Of a DNA stretch of 64,000 nt, positions 7,479-15,522 are shown one piece after another. The stretch is from Actinoplanes sp. M2I2 (lineage in GTDB: Bacteria; Actinomycetota; Actinomycetes; Mycobacteriales; Micromonosporaceae), in assembly GCF_023544445.1 (NCBI RefSeq), contig NZ_JALPVJ010000005.1:1-64000 (forward strand). The letters are read 5' to 3'. The translations under genes were made by a program, and so were the position numbers. Below the pieces are notes generated by a model, which searched no databases, was not told the origin of the DNA, and saw nothing but the letters and a program-made list of their open reading frames with translations. Positions within the stretch are counted from its first letter, which is position 1. Every line of letters starts with the position of its first letter.

Positions 7479-8048
7479 ATGCCAGTCGCCGGTCAGCCAG
7501 TGGTCTATGTCGTCGCCTGCGGCGGACGCCCGGCCGCTGACCTGCCACCTTTCGTGATCCGGCTCCAAGCCGACGGGTGGCACGTCTGCGTCATCGCCAC
7601 ACCCTCCGCGGTCAAATTCATGGATCTCGATGCACTCGCGACGATTACCGGCCATCAGGTCCGGTACGACTTCAAGCAGCCGGATGAGCCGGACGCCCTT
7701 CCGTTTCCCGATGCGTACGTGATCGCCCCGGCGACCTTCAACACCGTCAACAAGATGGCGTCGGGGGCGAGTGACACCCTCGCGCTCGGCATGCTGAACG
7801 AAGCCATCGGCTTGGGCCTCCCGATCATCGCGGTCCCCACCCCCAACGTGGCACTTGCCCGGCATCCCGCCTTCCAGGCCAGCGTGCGGTCGCTCCGCTC
7901 GTGGGGAGTAACGCTTCTTTTCGATCCGGACCGCTATCCCCTGCCCACCCCCAACATGGGCGCGCCGGCTGCCGGGCTGTTTCCCTGGTCAGATTTAGCC
8001 TCGGCCGTGAGCGAGATGCGGAAGTCGATTCCCGTGGTCCCGGACTAG
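7479..8048 (+). CDS. Flavoprotein (phosphopantothenoylcysteine-decarboxylase-like fold)
   Basis: A 189-residue HFCD-type flavoprotein. It has the early strand-loop 'VVYVVACGGRPAADLPPFV' for FMN phosphate binding and the signature 'APATFNTVNKMASGASDTLA', which corresponds to the 'PASANT' region of the family and includes the conserved Asn and Lys. The substrate-clamp motif of true CoaC enzymes is not apparent, so it is probably not the pantothenate-pathway enzyme. GGAG lies a few bases before the ATG. It is divergent from the XRE regulator copy B with a 68-bp shared promoter region. Confidence 0.8.
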   Translation: MPVAGQPVVYVVACGGRPAADLPPFVIRLQADGWHVCVIATPSAVKFMDLDALATITGHQVRYDFKQPDEPDALPFPDAYVIAPATFNTVNKMASGASDTLALGMLNEAIGLGLPIIAVPTPNVALARHPAFQASVRSLRSWGVTLLFDPDRYPLPTPNMGAPAAGLFPWSDLASAVSEMRKSIPVVPD

Positions 8049-8068
8049 CTCGCCTCAAAGCTGCGGTG

Positions 8069-8800
8069 TCATCTGGCCGGGCGGCCGCTTCTCACCAACG
8101 CCAGCGCGACAACGGCAAGGCCCCACGCCATGCTCAGCACCGACCACCCGCGGGGATAGGCCGCGAATGCGTCCGGCCAGCTGAAAGACACCAGACCCAG
8201 GTACGCGGCGACGAGGCCGGCACAAACGCCGATGAAACGCCGGCCGCGCGGCCAAGCTGCCGCGAGACAAGCCAGGGCTGTCACGCCGAGGGCGAGCGCA
8301 CCCTGGACGGCGTAGTGGTTGACGCCGATCGTGTCGTCCCCGGCGAAGCCCGCCCGGTTGGCCTCGTACATCTGCCAGACGTAGATCGACCACGGCACGA
8401 CGCCGAGAGTCGCGACGACAGCGAGCGGACGCTGGATCACCAGCGGTCTGGGCCAGACGTTCTCACGGCCAGGAACGCCCAGGAACACCAGCGCCGCAAC
8501 CGCCAGAACAGCGGCGATCACCAGAGCGGGACCCTCCACGGCAACGGCAGCGGACAACGCCAGCGCCCCGGAAACCACCAGCACCTGGATCACTGCCGGT
8601 GCCGCCCGCTGCGGCGAGAGGGCGAGGTAGCCGAACGCGCAGCCCAGCAGGACCGTGAACAGAAGTCCCCAGCCGGCTTCGAGAACCACCGGCCATGCCG
8701 GGTCCCAGGTCTCAGAGAGGTCGATCAACCCGAATCCAGGGAAGAACAGACAAGCCGCAGCAAGCAGGAGGGCAAGTCCGCGGAAGGCCGCGTTCCTCAT
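8069..8800 (-). CDS. Polytopic membrane protein of unknown function
   Basis: A 243-residue protein, almost entirely hydrophobic, with about seven predicted membrane segments beginning with 'GLALLLAAACLFFPGFGLI'. One periplasmic or cytoplasmic loop carries 'YVWQMYEANRAGFAGDDT'. I recognise no family signature. It converges with the flavoprotein gene, only 20 bp apart. It has normal GC-rich codon use, so it is probably a real gene. Confidence 0.65.
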   Translation of the reverse strand: MRNAAFRGLALLLAAACLFFPGFGLIDLSETWDPAWPVVLEAGWGLLFTVLLGCAFGYLALSPQRAAPAVIQVLVVSGALALSAAVAVEGPALVIAAVLAVAALVFLGVPGRENVWPRPLVIQRPLAVVATLGVVPWSIYVWQMYEANRAGFAGDDTIGVNHYAVQGALALGVTALACLAAAWPRGRRFIGVCAGLVAAYLGLVSFSWPDAFAAYPRGWSVLSMAWGLAVVALALVRSGRPAR

Positions 8801-8861
8801 GGCTTCAGAGTGCTACGGCTCCTGAGAAGCCGGAAGACAGGCGCCGTCGGGATTTCCACCC

Positions 8862-9140
8862 CTACTGGATCACACGTCGAAGATGTACGGCCATGCGGAC
8901 ATAGATGCCGCCCAGCCCAGGGCCGGTGTAGGCCACTGCCGGGACTGCGGCCACCACGTCGAGTGGCAGGTGGCTCGTCGCAGTCATGACGATGCGGTCG
9001 TCCACGACGAAGCGGCGCGCCCGGGTCAGTACGGCTGCGCCCGGAGGTACCGAGAGCGCTTCGGCGATGTCCTCGGACGCGGGCGTCTCCAGCCGGTCAT
9101 CCTCGACCAGACGGCCAGGGATCAGGAACTCTTGGTCCAT
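8862..9140 (-). pseudogene. GntR/HutC-family regulator remnant (UTRA effector domain only)
   Basis: Ninety-two codons correspond to part of a UTRA ligand-binding domain: 'EDIAEALSVPPGAAVLTRAR' and 'TATSHLPLDVVAA' followed by 'GGIYVRM', as in HutC-type regulators. The winged-helix DNA-binding half that should precede it is absent, and an in-frame stop lies just upstream of the only ATG. The end after 'VRM' is also shorter than normal. It reads as a fragment left after recombination; its 5' edge touches the PPC-domain remnant on the opposite strand. Confidence 0.7.
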
Positions 9141-9471
9141 GCGTGTCGTGCAGGTCGGCTAAGGGCGAGACGTCCTCGAGGTCCTTCAGGAGGAAGTTGA
9201 TCGGCTGGGGATCGGCGGCGCGGCCATCACGCTGATCGGGGCGGTCGACGAGGCGGAGATCTCGGTCATCGGCAAGGACGACGAGAACGTCGACCACCTC
9301 CGTCGCTACTCGCAGCCGATGGAGCTGTCGGGCACCGGGGAAGTCGTCGAAGGGAAGGTCCACCTGCACGTCACCCTGGGTGGTGAGGACCTCACCGTTG
9401 CCGGCCACCTCCATCGCGCGGTTGTCGGGGGCTTCTTCGTTCGGGCATACGTGACTGCGCTGGATGAATAG
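9139..9471 (+). pseudogene. PPC/DUF296-domain protein with an in-frame stop at codon 8
   Basis: From the ATG at 9139 the frame reads 'MRVVQVG', a TAA at 9160-9162, then continues open as 'GRDVLEVLQEEVDRLGIGGA', 'AITLIGAVDEAEISVIGKDD', 'ELSGTGEVVEGKVHLHVTLG' and 'AGHLHRAVVGGFFVRAYVTA' to a stop at 9469-9471. This is a near complete PCC/PPC (DUF296) domain including the His-x-His 'VHLHV' strand that binds metal in the family. The premature TAA falls where relatives have a residue in a 'G-x-GRD' stretch. No alternative start in good context follows it, so it is probably non-functional unless read through. Confidence 0.75.
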
Positions 9472-9706
9472 CTCTGCGCCGACGGGACGAATGCGTTCAG
9501 TAGTAACGCTTTCGAGGTACGGCGGGCTTTGTCGCCGTAGAAGTGACGCTTCGGGCAGATCCCTTATTTCTGTCATGACCCCGGCACAAGTGATCCGGAC
9601 AAAATGTGCATTCCCGTCCTCTAACAGGAGTGTGGCTCACGCCTCCATCCACCAGGGTTTTAAGGGGTCCACGGTGGATACGCGGTCATGGCATACTTCC
9701 GGCCCG

Positions 9707-11524
9707 ATGACGACTCAGATTCACCTTCTAGATCCGGTTCAGCCCTCCGGTGGCCCGGGGCCGGCGCGTTCGCGTGTGCGGCCCGTCTGGGTGATCGCCG
9801 CGGCACTGGCCGTGATCGCGGCCATGGTGATGAGTCTCTGGTCGGCCCTCAACGACGACGTGACGTACGCGCTGGGCGGCATCGAGACGGCCGCCCGGGG
9901 TGGGGTCAGCGTCTGGGACGTGTTCGTCGCCCGGCCGGTCGCCTATCGGCTGCTGATGGTCTGGCTGGAGCTGCCGGTGCCGGACGGGGCCTCGCTGACG
10001 GTGACCGAGTTGGCCGTTCGCCTCGGCGCCGACCTGCTCGTGGCCGGCTCGGCGGTCGCGCTCTTCTTCGGTCTGCGTCGTTACCTGAGCTCGGGGGCCG
10101 CCGGCCTGATCGCCGTGGCTACCGGGCTGGCGCTGATCGTCGCGCCGCCGTGGCACTTCCTGGAGCCCGACTGGGCGGCCGTGCTGGTCGCGGCGCTGGC
10201 GGTCGGCGCGGCCTGCGCTCCGCGCCGGGTCTGGGTGGGCGCGGTGCTCGGAGGGTTCGCCGCCTTCCTGGCCATCGGGCTCAAGCTGGCCACCTTCCCG
10301 CTGGCCCTCCTCGCGCTGTTGCTGATCGGGTTGCTCGACCGGCGCCGGGCCGGCTGGACCGGCCTGGCCACCGCCGTGTTCACCGTGGCCTGGTGGTTGG
10401 CGACCAAGCAGTTCCTGCCCTGGGAGGGCATCTGGCTCAACGACCAGGCCAACCTGGTTGCCAACTCCCCCATCCACCACGGCATCCGCTGGGAGGAGAT
10501 CCACGGGCTCCTCACGGGGCTCGGTGACACCGCTCTGATCAGCCCGATCGTGGCCGTGGCGCCGGCTGCGGCGGCGCTCCTCGTGCGGCGCCTCGAGCCG
10601 GGGCGACGGCGGTGGGCCGGGGGCGTCATCGCGGTGATCGCGACCGGGTTCTCGCTGGCTTCCGCCTACGGGCAGGGCGAGTTCTTCATGTACCACTTCG
10701 CGGCCGTGCCGGTGTTCGCCGCCGGCGTGTGGGCCGCGGCGTTCGCGCTCTGCCCGGCCGCCCGCACTCCCCTGGCCGTGACCACCGCGGCCTTCGCGGT
10801 GGCCAGCTTCTTCCTGCTCCGGCGGCCGGCGGAGTGGCGGCTCGACAACGTCACGGTCATCACGGTCACCTACCTGGTCGTGGCCGTGGTCGCCGCCGTG
10901 GTCGCCTGTTCGTACGCGGGACGCGCCGCCCGGCGCACGCCGGGGAACGTCCCGGCGCCGCGGACCACCACGGAGAACGTCACCCTGCCCGCGCCGCGAA
11001 CCCCGGCGGACGACACGGCGGCGACGGCCACCCGGCGGAGCCGCCGGCCCGCATCGGTGGCCGTGGGTGTCGTCGCGCTGGCCGCCGCGATCGTGCTCGG
11101 CAATCTGCCCAAGGCGCCGTTCGCGTTCAGCGGCTACAACTACCGGGGCGACAACGACCGCCCGACCGCCACCGGGTACACCGCCCTGCGGGAGCGGATC
11201 GGGGCGGACACTCCGGTGCTCTACCTGACCTTCGGCTCGGCCAACTACAAGCTGGGCAATCCGACGCACTGCCGCTATCCGTCGCCGCAATGGCTGCAGC
11301 GCGGCACGTACGTCCGGCCGGTGCGCAGCACCGAGAGCTACGCCGACAACCTGCGCTGCCTGACCGACGACCACGATGCCCGCTACCTGGTGTGGCAGCC
11401 GTTCTGGTTCAACCGGATGAAGTCGGGCCCTCAGGTCAGCTCTCTGCTCCAGCAGCAGTTCGACTGCTCCTTCGAGGCCCGCATTCCCGCTCCCAAGCAC
11501 GTCGTCGTCTGCCCCCGCCGCTGA
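9707..11524 (+). CDS. Multi-spanning membrane protein, GT-C glycosyltransferase-like
   Basis: A 605-residue protein. After a short cytoplasmic start ('MTTQIHLLDPVQPSGG') come about ten hydrophobic segments, the first being 'PVWVIAAALAVIAAMVMSLW'. It is followed by an acidic luminal loop ('SALNDDVTYALGGIE', a DD pair at the position where GT-C enzymes keep their catalytic acid) and a C-terminal soluble region of about 130 residues with paired Cys ('THCRYPSP', 'LRCLTDD', 'FDCSF'). This layout suits a polyprenyl-phosphate-sugar-dependent mannosyl/arabinosyltransferase acting outside the membrane. That is inference; no closer family was recognised. The start at 9707 removes a low-complexity extension. 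Confidence 0.7.
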   Translation: MTTQIHLLDPVQPSGGPGPARSRVRPVWVIAAALAVIAAMVMSLWSALNDDVTYALGGIETAARGGVSVWDVFVARPVAYRLLMVWLELPVPDGASLTVTELAVRLGADLLVAGSAVALFFGLRRYLSSGAAGLIAVATGLALIVAPPWHFLEPDWAAVLVAALAVGAACAPRRVWVGAVLGGFAAFLAIGLKLATFPLALLALLLIGLLDRRRAGWTGLATAVFTVAWWLATKQFLPWEGIWLNDQANLVANSPIHHGIRWEEIHGLLTGLGDTALISPIVAVAPAAAALLVRRLEPGRRRWAGGVIAVIATGFSLASAYGQGEFFMYHFAAVPVFAAGVWAAAFALCPAARTPLAVTTAAFAVASFFLLRRPAEWRLDNVTVITVTYLVVAVVAAVVACSYAGRAARRTPGNVPAPRTTTENVTLPAPRTPADDTAATATRRSRRPASVAVGVVALAAAIVLGNLPKAPFAFSGYNYRGDNDRPTATGYTALRERIGADTPVLYLTFGSANYKLGNPTHCRYPSPQWLQRGTYVRPVRSTESYADNLRCLTDDHDARYLVWQPFWFNRMKSGPQVSSLLQQQFDCSFEARIPAPKHVVVCPRR

Positions 11525-11604
11525 GATTGTCCGGCGCTCTCGAAACCGCTGGGCCCTCGGCGTAGCTTGAGGTGGCAGACTGATCGCCAGCGGTGAGGAG
11601 CACC

Positions 11605-12606
11605 ATGAAAAAGCTCATCAACGACCCCGCGAATGTCATCAGTGACGCGCTCCTCGGGTTCGCCGCGGCGCACCCGGAGCTGCGCGTCGATCACGAGAAC
11701 CGGATCGTGGTGCGCGGCGACGCGCCCGTACAGGGCAAGGTCGGCCTCGTCTCCGGGGGCGGGTCGGGGCATGAGCCCCTGCACGCCGGGTTCGTCGGGC
11801 CGGGGATGCTGGACGCGGCCTGTGCCGGGGAGATCTTCACGTCACCCGTGCCGGATCAGATGGTGGCCGCCACCCGGGCCGTCGACGGCGGGGCGGGCGT
11901 GGTGCACATCGTCAAGAACTACACCGGCGACGTCATGAATTTCGAGCTCGCGGCCGAGATGGTCGAGGCCGACAGCGGTACGCAGGTCGTCGCCGTCGTC
12001 ATCGACGACGACGTGGCCGTGCAGGACAGCCTCTACACGGCGGGCCGGCGCGGCGTGGGAGCCACCGTGCTGGTCGAGAAGATCGCCGGGGCCGCGGCCG
12101 AGCAGGGACGGCCGCTCGATCAGGTCGCCGAGGTGGCGCGCAAGGTCAACGCGTACTCCCGCAGCATGGGGCTGGCTCTCACCTCGTGCACCGTGCCGGC
12201 GGCCGGCAAACCCACGTTCGACCTGCCCGAGGGCGAGATGGAGGTCGGCATCGGCATCCACGGGGAGCCGGGCCGCCGTCGGGTGCCGGTCGCGCCGGCC
12301 GACGAGATCGCCGAGATGCTGGTGGCCCCGATCCTGTCCGATCTCGACTTCACCGGTGGGGACGGGGTGATCGCCTTCGTCAACGGCATGGGGGCGACAC
12401 CGCTGATCGAGCTGTACGTCATGTTCAACGAGGTGTCACGGCTGCTGACCAAGGCCGGCATCCCGGTCGCCCGGTCGCTCGTCGGGCCGTACATCACCAG
12501 CCTCGACATGGCCGGCTGCTCGGTCACGCTGATGAAGGCCGACGACGATCTGCTGCGGTTGTGGGACGCGCCCGTCCGCACGCCGGCCCTGCGGCGCGGG
12601 GTCTGA
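11605..12606 (+). CDS. dhaK: Dihydroxyacetone kinase subunit DhaK
   Basis: A 333-residue PTS-dependent dihydroxyacetone-binding subunit. The N-terminal domain has the conserved '[18 protein letters not shown]' stretch with His56. The covalent substrate-binding His is in '[15 protein letters not shown]' at residue 219. It presents dihydroxyacetone to DhaL~ADP for phosphorylation to DHAP in the cytoplasm. GAGGAG lies four bases before the ATG at 11605. It is the first gene of a dhaK-dhaL-dhaM operon: dhaL starts four bases after its stop. Confidence 0.95.
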   Translation: MKKLINDPANVISDALLGFAAAHPELRVDHENRIVVRGDAPVQGKVGLVSGGGSGHEPLHAGFVGPGMLDAACAGEIFTSPVPDQMVAATRAVDGGAGVVHIVKNYTGDVMNFELAAEMVEADSGTQVVAVVIDDDVAVQDSLYTAGRRGVGATVLVEKIAGAAAEQGRPLDQVAEVARKVNAYSRSMGLALTSCTVPAAGKPTFDLPEGEMEVGIGIHGEPGRRRVPVAPADEIAEMLVAPILSDLDFTGGDGVIAFVNGMGATPLIELYVMFNEVSRLLTKAGIPVARSLVGPYITSLDMAGCSVTLMKADDDLLRLWDAPVRTPALRRGV

Positions 12607-12610
12607 CCCG

Positions 12611-13204
12611 GTGGAGACCGAAGCCCTCACCGCGTGGATCCGGGAGTTCGCCCGCCTGATCGCGCTCAACAAGGACGACCTGACCGAGCTCGACTCGGCG
12701 ATCGGCGACGGCGACCACGGCGCCAACATGGACCGCGGGCTCAAGGCGGTCGTGGCCGTCCTCGACGCCGAGCCCCAGGAGACGCCGTCGGCGCTGTTCA
12801 AGAAGGTCGGCATGACGCTGATCAGCAAGGTCGGCGGGGCGAGCGGACCGCTCTACGGCACGGCGTTCCTGCGGATGGCCGCGGCCGCGGGCGACGACGT
12901 GGATCTGGCCAAGGTCCTGCGCGCCGCGCTCGACGGCGTGGTCGCGCGGGGCAAGGCCGAGCCGGGCGACAAGACGATGCTCGACGCGCTGTCGCCGGCC
13001 GTGGACGTGCTGGAGACCGGCGGATCCGTGCAAGCCGCCGCCGACGCCGCGGCGAAGGGGCGGGACGCGACCATTCCGCTGGTCGCCCGCAAGGGCCGGG
13101 CGAGCTATCTGGGCGAGCGGAGCGTGGGCCACGCCGACCCGGGCGCGACCTCGGTGACCCTGTTGCTGGTCGCGGCGGCGACGACGCTGGGCGACGACGG
13201 CTGA
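12611..13204 (+). CDS. dhaL: Dihydroxyacetone kinase ADP-binding subunit DhaL
   Basis: A 197-residue subunit starting with GTG. The metal/ADP site 'ELDSAIGDGDHGANM' supplies the three aspartates (D28, D33, D35) that hold two Mg2+ and a permanently bound ADP. Further conserved pieces are 'KVGGASGPLYG' and 'GDKTMLDAL', plus the C-terminal 'GHADPGATS'. In PTS-type DHA kinases the ADP is rephosphorylated by DhaM rather than exchanged for ATP. Its stop overlaps the dhaM start by one base (TGATG), indicating translational coupling. Confidence 0.95.
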   Translation: METEALTAWIREFARLIALNKDDLTELDSAIGDGDHGANMDRGLKAVVAVLDAEPQETPSALFKKVGMTLISKVGGASGPLYGTAFLRMAAAAGDDVDLAKVLRAALDGVVARGKAEPGDKTMLDALSPAVDVLETGGSVQAAADAAAKGRDATIPLVARKGRASYLGERSVGHADPGATSVTLLLVAAATTLGDDG

Positions 13205-15468
13205 TGGTCGGCCTGGTGGTGGTGTGCCACAGCCGCCCCCTGGCCCGGGCCGCGGTCGCCCTCGCGGCCGAGATGACGCGGGGGCGTCCGGTGGCTGTCG
13301 AGATCGCGGCCGGGCTCGACGACGAGACGTTCGGCACCGACGCGGTCGCGATCAGCGAGGCCATCGCCGCCGCCGACAGCGGCGACGGCGTCGTCGTGCT
13401 CCTGGATCTGGGCAGCGCCGTGCTGTCGGCCGAGCTGGCTCTGGAGATGGTCGACGAGCCGGGGCGCGTCGTCCTGTCGGCGGGTCCGCTGGTCGAGGGT
13501 CTGGTCGCGGCCGCGGTGGCCGCCGCTTCGGGCGCCGACCGGCACGAGGTCGCCGCCGAGGCGGGCAACGGCCTGGCCGGCAAGCAGTCCCATCTGGGCG
13601 CGCCGGTCGCGGAGCCCGACGAGGCCGGCCGGGCGCCCGACAGCACGGCCACCATCACGATCAGGAACGCGCATGGCCTGCACGCCCGTCCGGCCGCCCG
13701 CCTCGTCACCGAGGTGCGCGCCTTCGACGCCCGCGTCGAGCTCCGCAACGCCACCACCGGGTCGGCCTGGGTTCCCGCGTCCAGCCTCACCCGGGTCGCC
13801 ACCCTGGGCGCGCTGAGGGGCCACGACCTCGACGTACGGGCCGAGGGCCGCGAAGCGGAGAAGGCCGTGGAGCATCTCGTCGCCTTGGCCGCACAGTCCT
13901 TCGGCGAGGCGGAAGAGCCCGACGACGTACCCGAGGGCGGCGCTGCCTCGCCCGGCGTGGGCATCGGCCCGGCGCTGCGGATCCGCGACGTTCCGATCGA
14001 GCTGCCCGACGTGCCGTCGCAGGGGCCGGCAACCGAGTGGCGCCGGCTCGAGCAGGCGATCGGGACGACGCGGCAGGAGATCGGCCGGCTCCATAGTCCC
14101 GTCTTCGACGCGCACCTGCTGCTGCTGGAGGACGACGACCTGATCACCGACGTCCGCGGCCGGATCGACCAGGACGAGACTGCGGCCCGGGCCTGGCACG
14201 GGGCGACCGCCCGCGTCGCCGCCCAGTTCGACGAGCTCGCCGACCCCTACCTGCGGGGCCGCGCCGCCGACGTGCGCGCGGTGGCCCAGCAGGTCCTGCG
14301 CGCGCTGCTCGACCTGCCCGCCCCCGCGCCCGACGGCGACGGTGTGCTCATCGCCGCCGATCTGACGCCGGCCGAGGCCGCCGCCCTCGACCCGGGCCGC
14401 ATCGCCGGCGTGGTGCTGGCGTCCGGCAGCCCGACCTCGCACGCGGCCATCCTGACCCGCACCCGGGGCATCCCCGCCGTCGTCGGCGCCGGCCCGCGGG
14501 TCCTCGAGATTGCGGCCGGCACGCTGGTCGCGATGGACGGCGGCACCGGCGAGGTCGTGGCCGACCCGTCCGAGCAGGTGCTCGCCTCGTTCCGGTCCCG
14601 AGCCGATCAGCAGGGCGTACGGCGGAACGAGGCGCTCGCCCGGGCCCCGGAGACCGCGGTGACCAGCCAGGGGATCCGGATCGAGGTGGGCGCCAACGTC
14701 GGCTCGGTCGAGGACGCCCGCGCCGCCGCGGCCAACGGCGCCGACCTGGCCGGGCTGGTCCGCACCGAGTTCCTGTTCCTCGACCGGACCGAGGCGCCCG
14801 GGGTCGACGAGCAGGTCGCCGTCTATCGCCGGATCGCCGAGGCGCTCGGCGGGCGCCGCATCACGCTGCGCACGCTCGACGCCGGCAGCGACAAGCCGCT
14901 GCCCTATCTGCCCCCGCCGACCGAGGCCAACCCGTTCCTGGGCGTCCGCGGGCTGCGCCATTCGCTGGCCCATCCGGCCATGTTCGCCGAGCAGCTCCGG
15001 GCGATCGTCCGGGTGGCGCGGGAGACGCCGGTCAGCGTGATGTTCCCGATGGTGACCACGGTGGACGAGCTGCGGGCGGCCCGGGCGATGCTGGCCGAGG
15101 CGGGCGAGGCCCCGGGGCTGCGGGTGGGCATGATGGTCGAGGTGCCGGCGGCGGCGTTGCGGGCGGCCGAGTTCGTGCCCTACGTCGACTTCTTCAGCAT
15201 CGGCACGAACGACCTGACCCAGTACACGCTGGCGGCCGAGCGCGGCAACGCGGCTCTGCTGTCGCTGACGACCGGCCTCGACCCGGCCGTGGCCCGGCTG
15301 ATCGACGAGGTCGGCCGGGCCGCCGGCGAGCGGGTGCTGGTCGCGGTGTGCGGGGAACTGGCGGGCGACGAGGCCGTCGTGCCGAGGCTGCTGGCCGCCG
15401 GCGTCCGGGAGCTGAGTGTCGCCCCCGGACTGGTCCCGCTGGTCAAGCAAGCCGTCCGAGCCGTCTGA
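13204..15468 (+). CDS. dhaM: DhaM phosphocarrier fused to HPr and complete enzyme I
   Basis: A 754-residue multiphosphoryl transfer protein. Residues 1-130 are the EIIA-Man-like DhaM domain with active His9 ('VVVCHSRPLA'). Residues 149-230 are HPr ('IRNAHGLHARPAARL', His160). From about 248 on comes enzyme I: phosphohistidine His413 in 'SGSPTSHAAILTRTRGIP', PEP-binding 'GLVRTEFLFLDR', 'FSIGTNDLTQYTLAAERGN' and the C-terminal Cys loop 'VAVCGELAGDE'. In the well-known E. coli DhaM the enzyme I part is truncated; here the whole PEP-utilising barrel is present. So one polypeptide could carry phosphate from PEP to the ADP on DhaL. Confidence 0.93.
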   Translation: MVGLVVVCHSRPLARAAVALAAEMTRGRPVAVEIAAGLDDETFGTDAVAISEAIAAADSGDGVVVLLDLGSAVLSAELALEMVDEPGRVVLSAGPLVEGLVAAAVAAASGADRHEVAAEAGNGLAGKQSHLGAPVAEPDEAGRAPDSTATITIRNAHGLHARPAARLVTEVRAFDARVELRNATTGSAWVPASSLTRVATLGALRGHDLDVRAEGREAEKAVEHLVALAAQSFGEAEEPDDVPEGGAASPGVGIGPALRIRDVPIELPDVPSQGPATEWRRLEQAIGTTRQEIGRLHSPVFDAHLLLLEDDDLITDVRGRIDQDETAARAWHGATARVAAQFDELADPYLRGRAADVRAVAQQVLRALLDLPAPAPDGDGVLIAADLTPAEAAALDPGRIAGVVLASGSPTSHAAILTRTRGIPAVVGAGPRVLEIAAGTLVAMDGGTGEVVADPSEQVLASFRSRADQQGVRRNEALARAPETAVTSQGIRIEVGANVGSVEDARAAAANGADLAGLVRTEFLFLDRTEAPGVDEQVAVYRRIAEALGGRRITLRTLDAGSDKPLPYLPPPTEANPFLGVRGLRHSLAHPAMFAEQLRAIVRVARETPVSVMFPMVTTVDELRAARAMLAEAGEAPGLRVGMMVEVPAAALRAAEFVPYVDFFSIGTNDLTQYTLAAERGNAALLSLTTGLDPAVARLIDEVGRAAGERVLVAVCGELAGDEAVVPRLLAAGVRELSVAPGLVPLVKQAVRAV

Positions 15469-15522
15469 AAACATCCGCGCCGTTTGGGGACACCGGTCAA
15501 GCAAACCGTCCGCGCCGTTTGA
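15441..15522. repeat. Imperfect direct repeat joining the dhaM and livM 3' ends
   Basis: The last 28 bases of dhaM including its stop (15441-15468, beginning GGTCAAGCAA) recur at 15495-15522 with three mismatches. The second copy spans the livM stop codon on the other strand. Between them, the 13-mer TCCGCGCCGTTTG at 15474 recurs at 15509. The two convergent genes are thus separated by only 28 bases made largely of duplicated sequence. It has no useful hairpin, so it is not an obvious terminator. Confidence 0.75.

Noticed and set aside
9160..9162. Recoding (selenocysteine or pyrrolysine) at the in-frame stop of the PPC gene
   Set aside because: The codon is TAA, which is used for neither residue, and relatives have an ordinary residue there.
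9728..11500. 590-codon open frame on the minus strand, antisense to the GT-C-like protein
   Set aside because: Translation is Arg/Gly/Glu/Gln-rich without hydrophobic pattern or motif; it is a shadow frame of GC-rich coding DNA, and the plus-strand frame has clear membrane segments.
13105..15504. 799-codon minus-strand frame across dhaL-dhaM
   Set aside because: The plus strand encodes DhaM with active-site motifs throughout; the antisense product is Arg/Gly/Asp low-complexity sequence.
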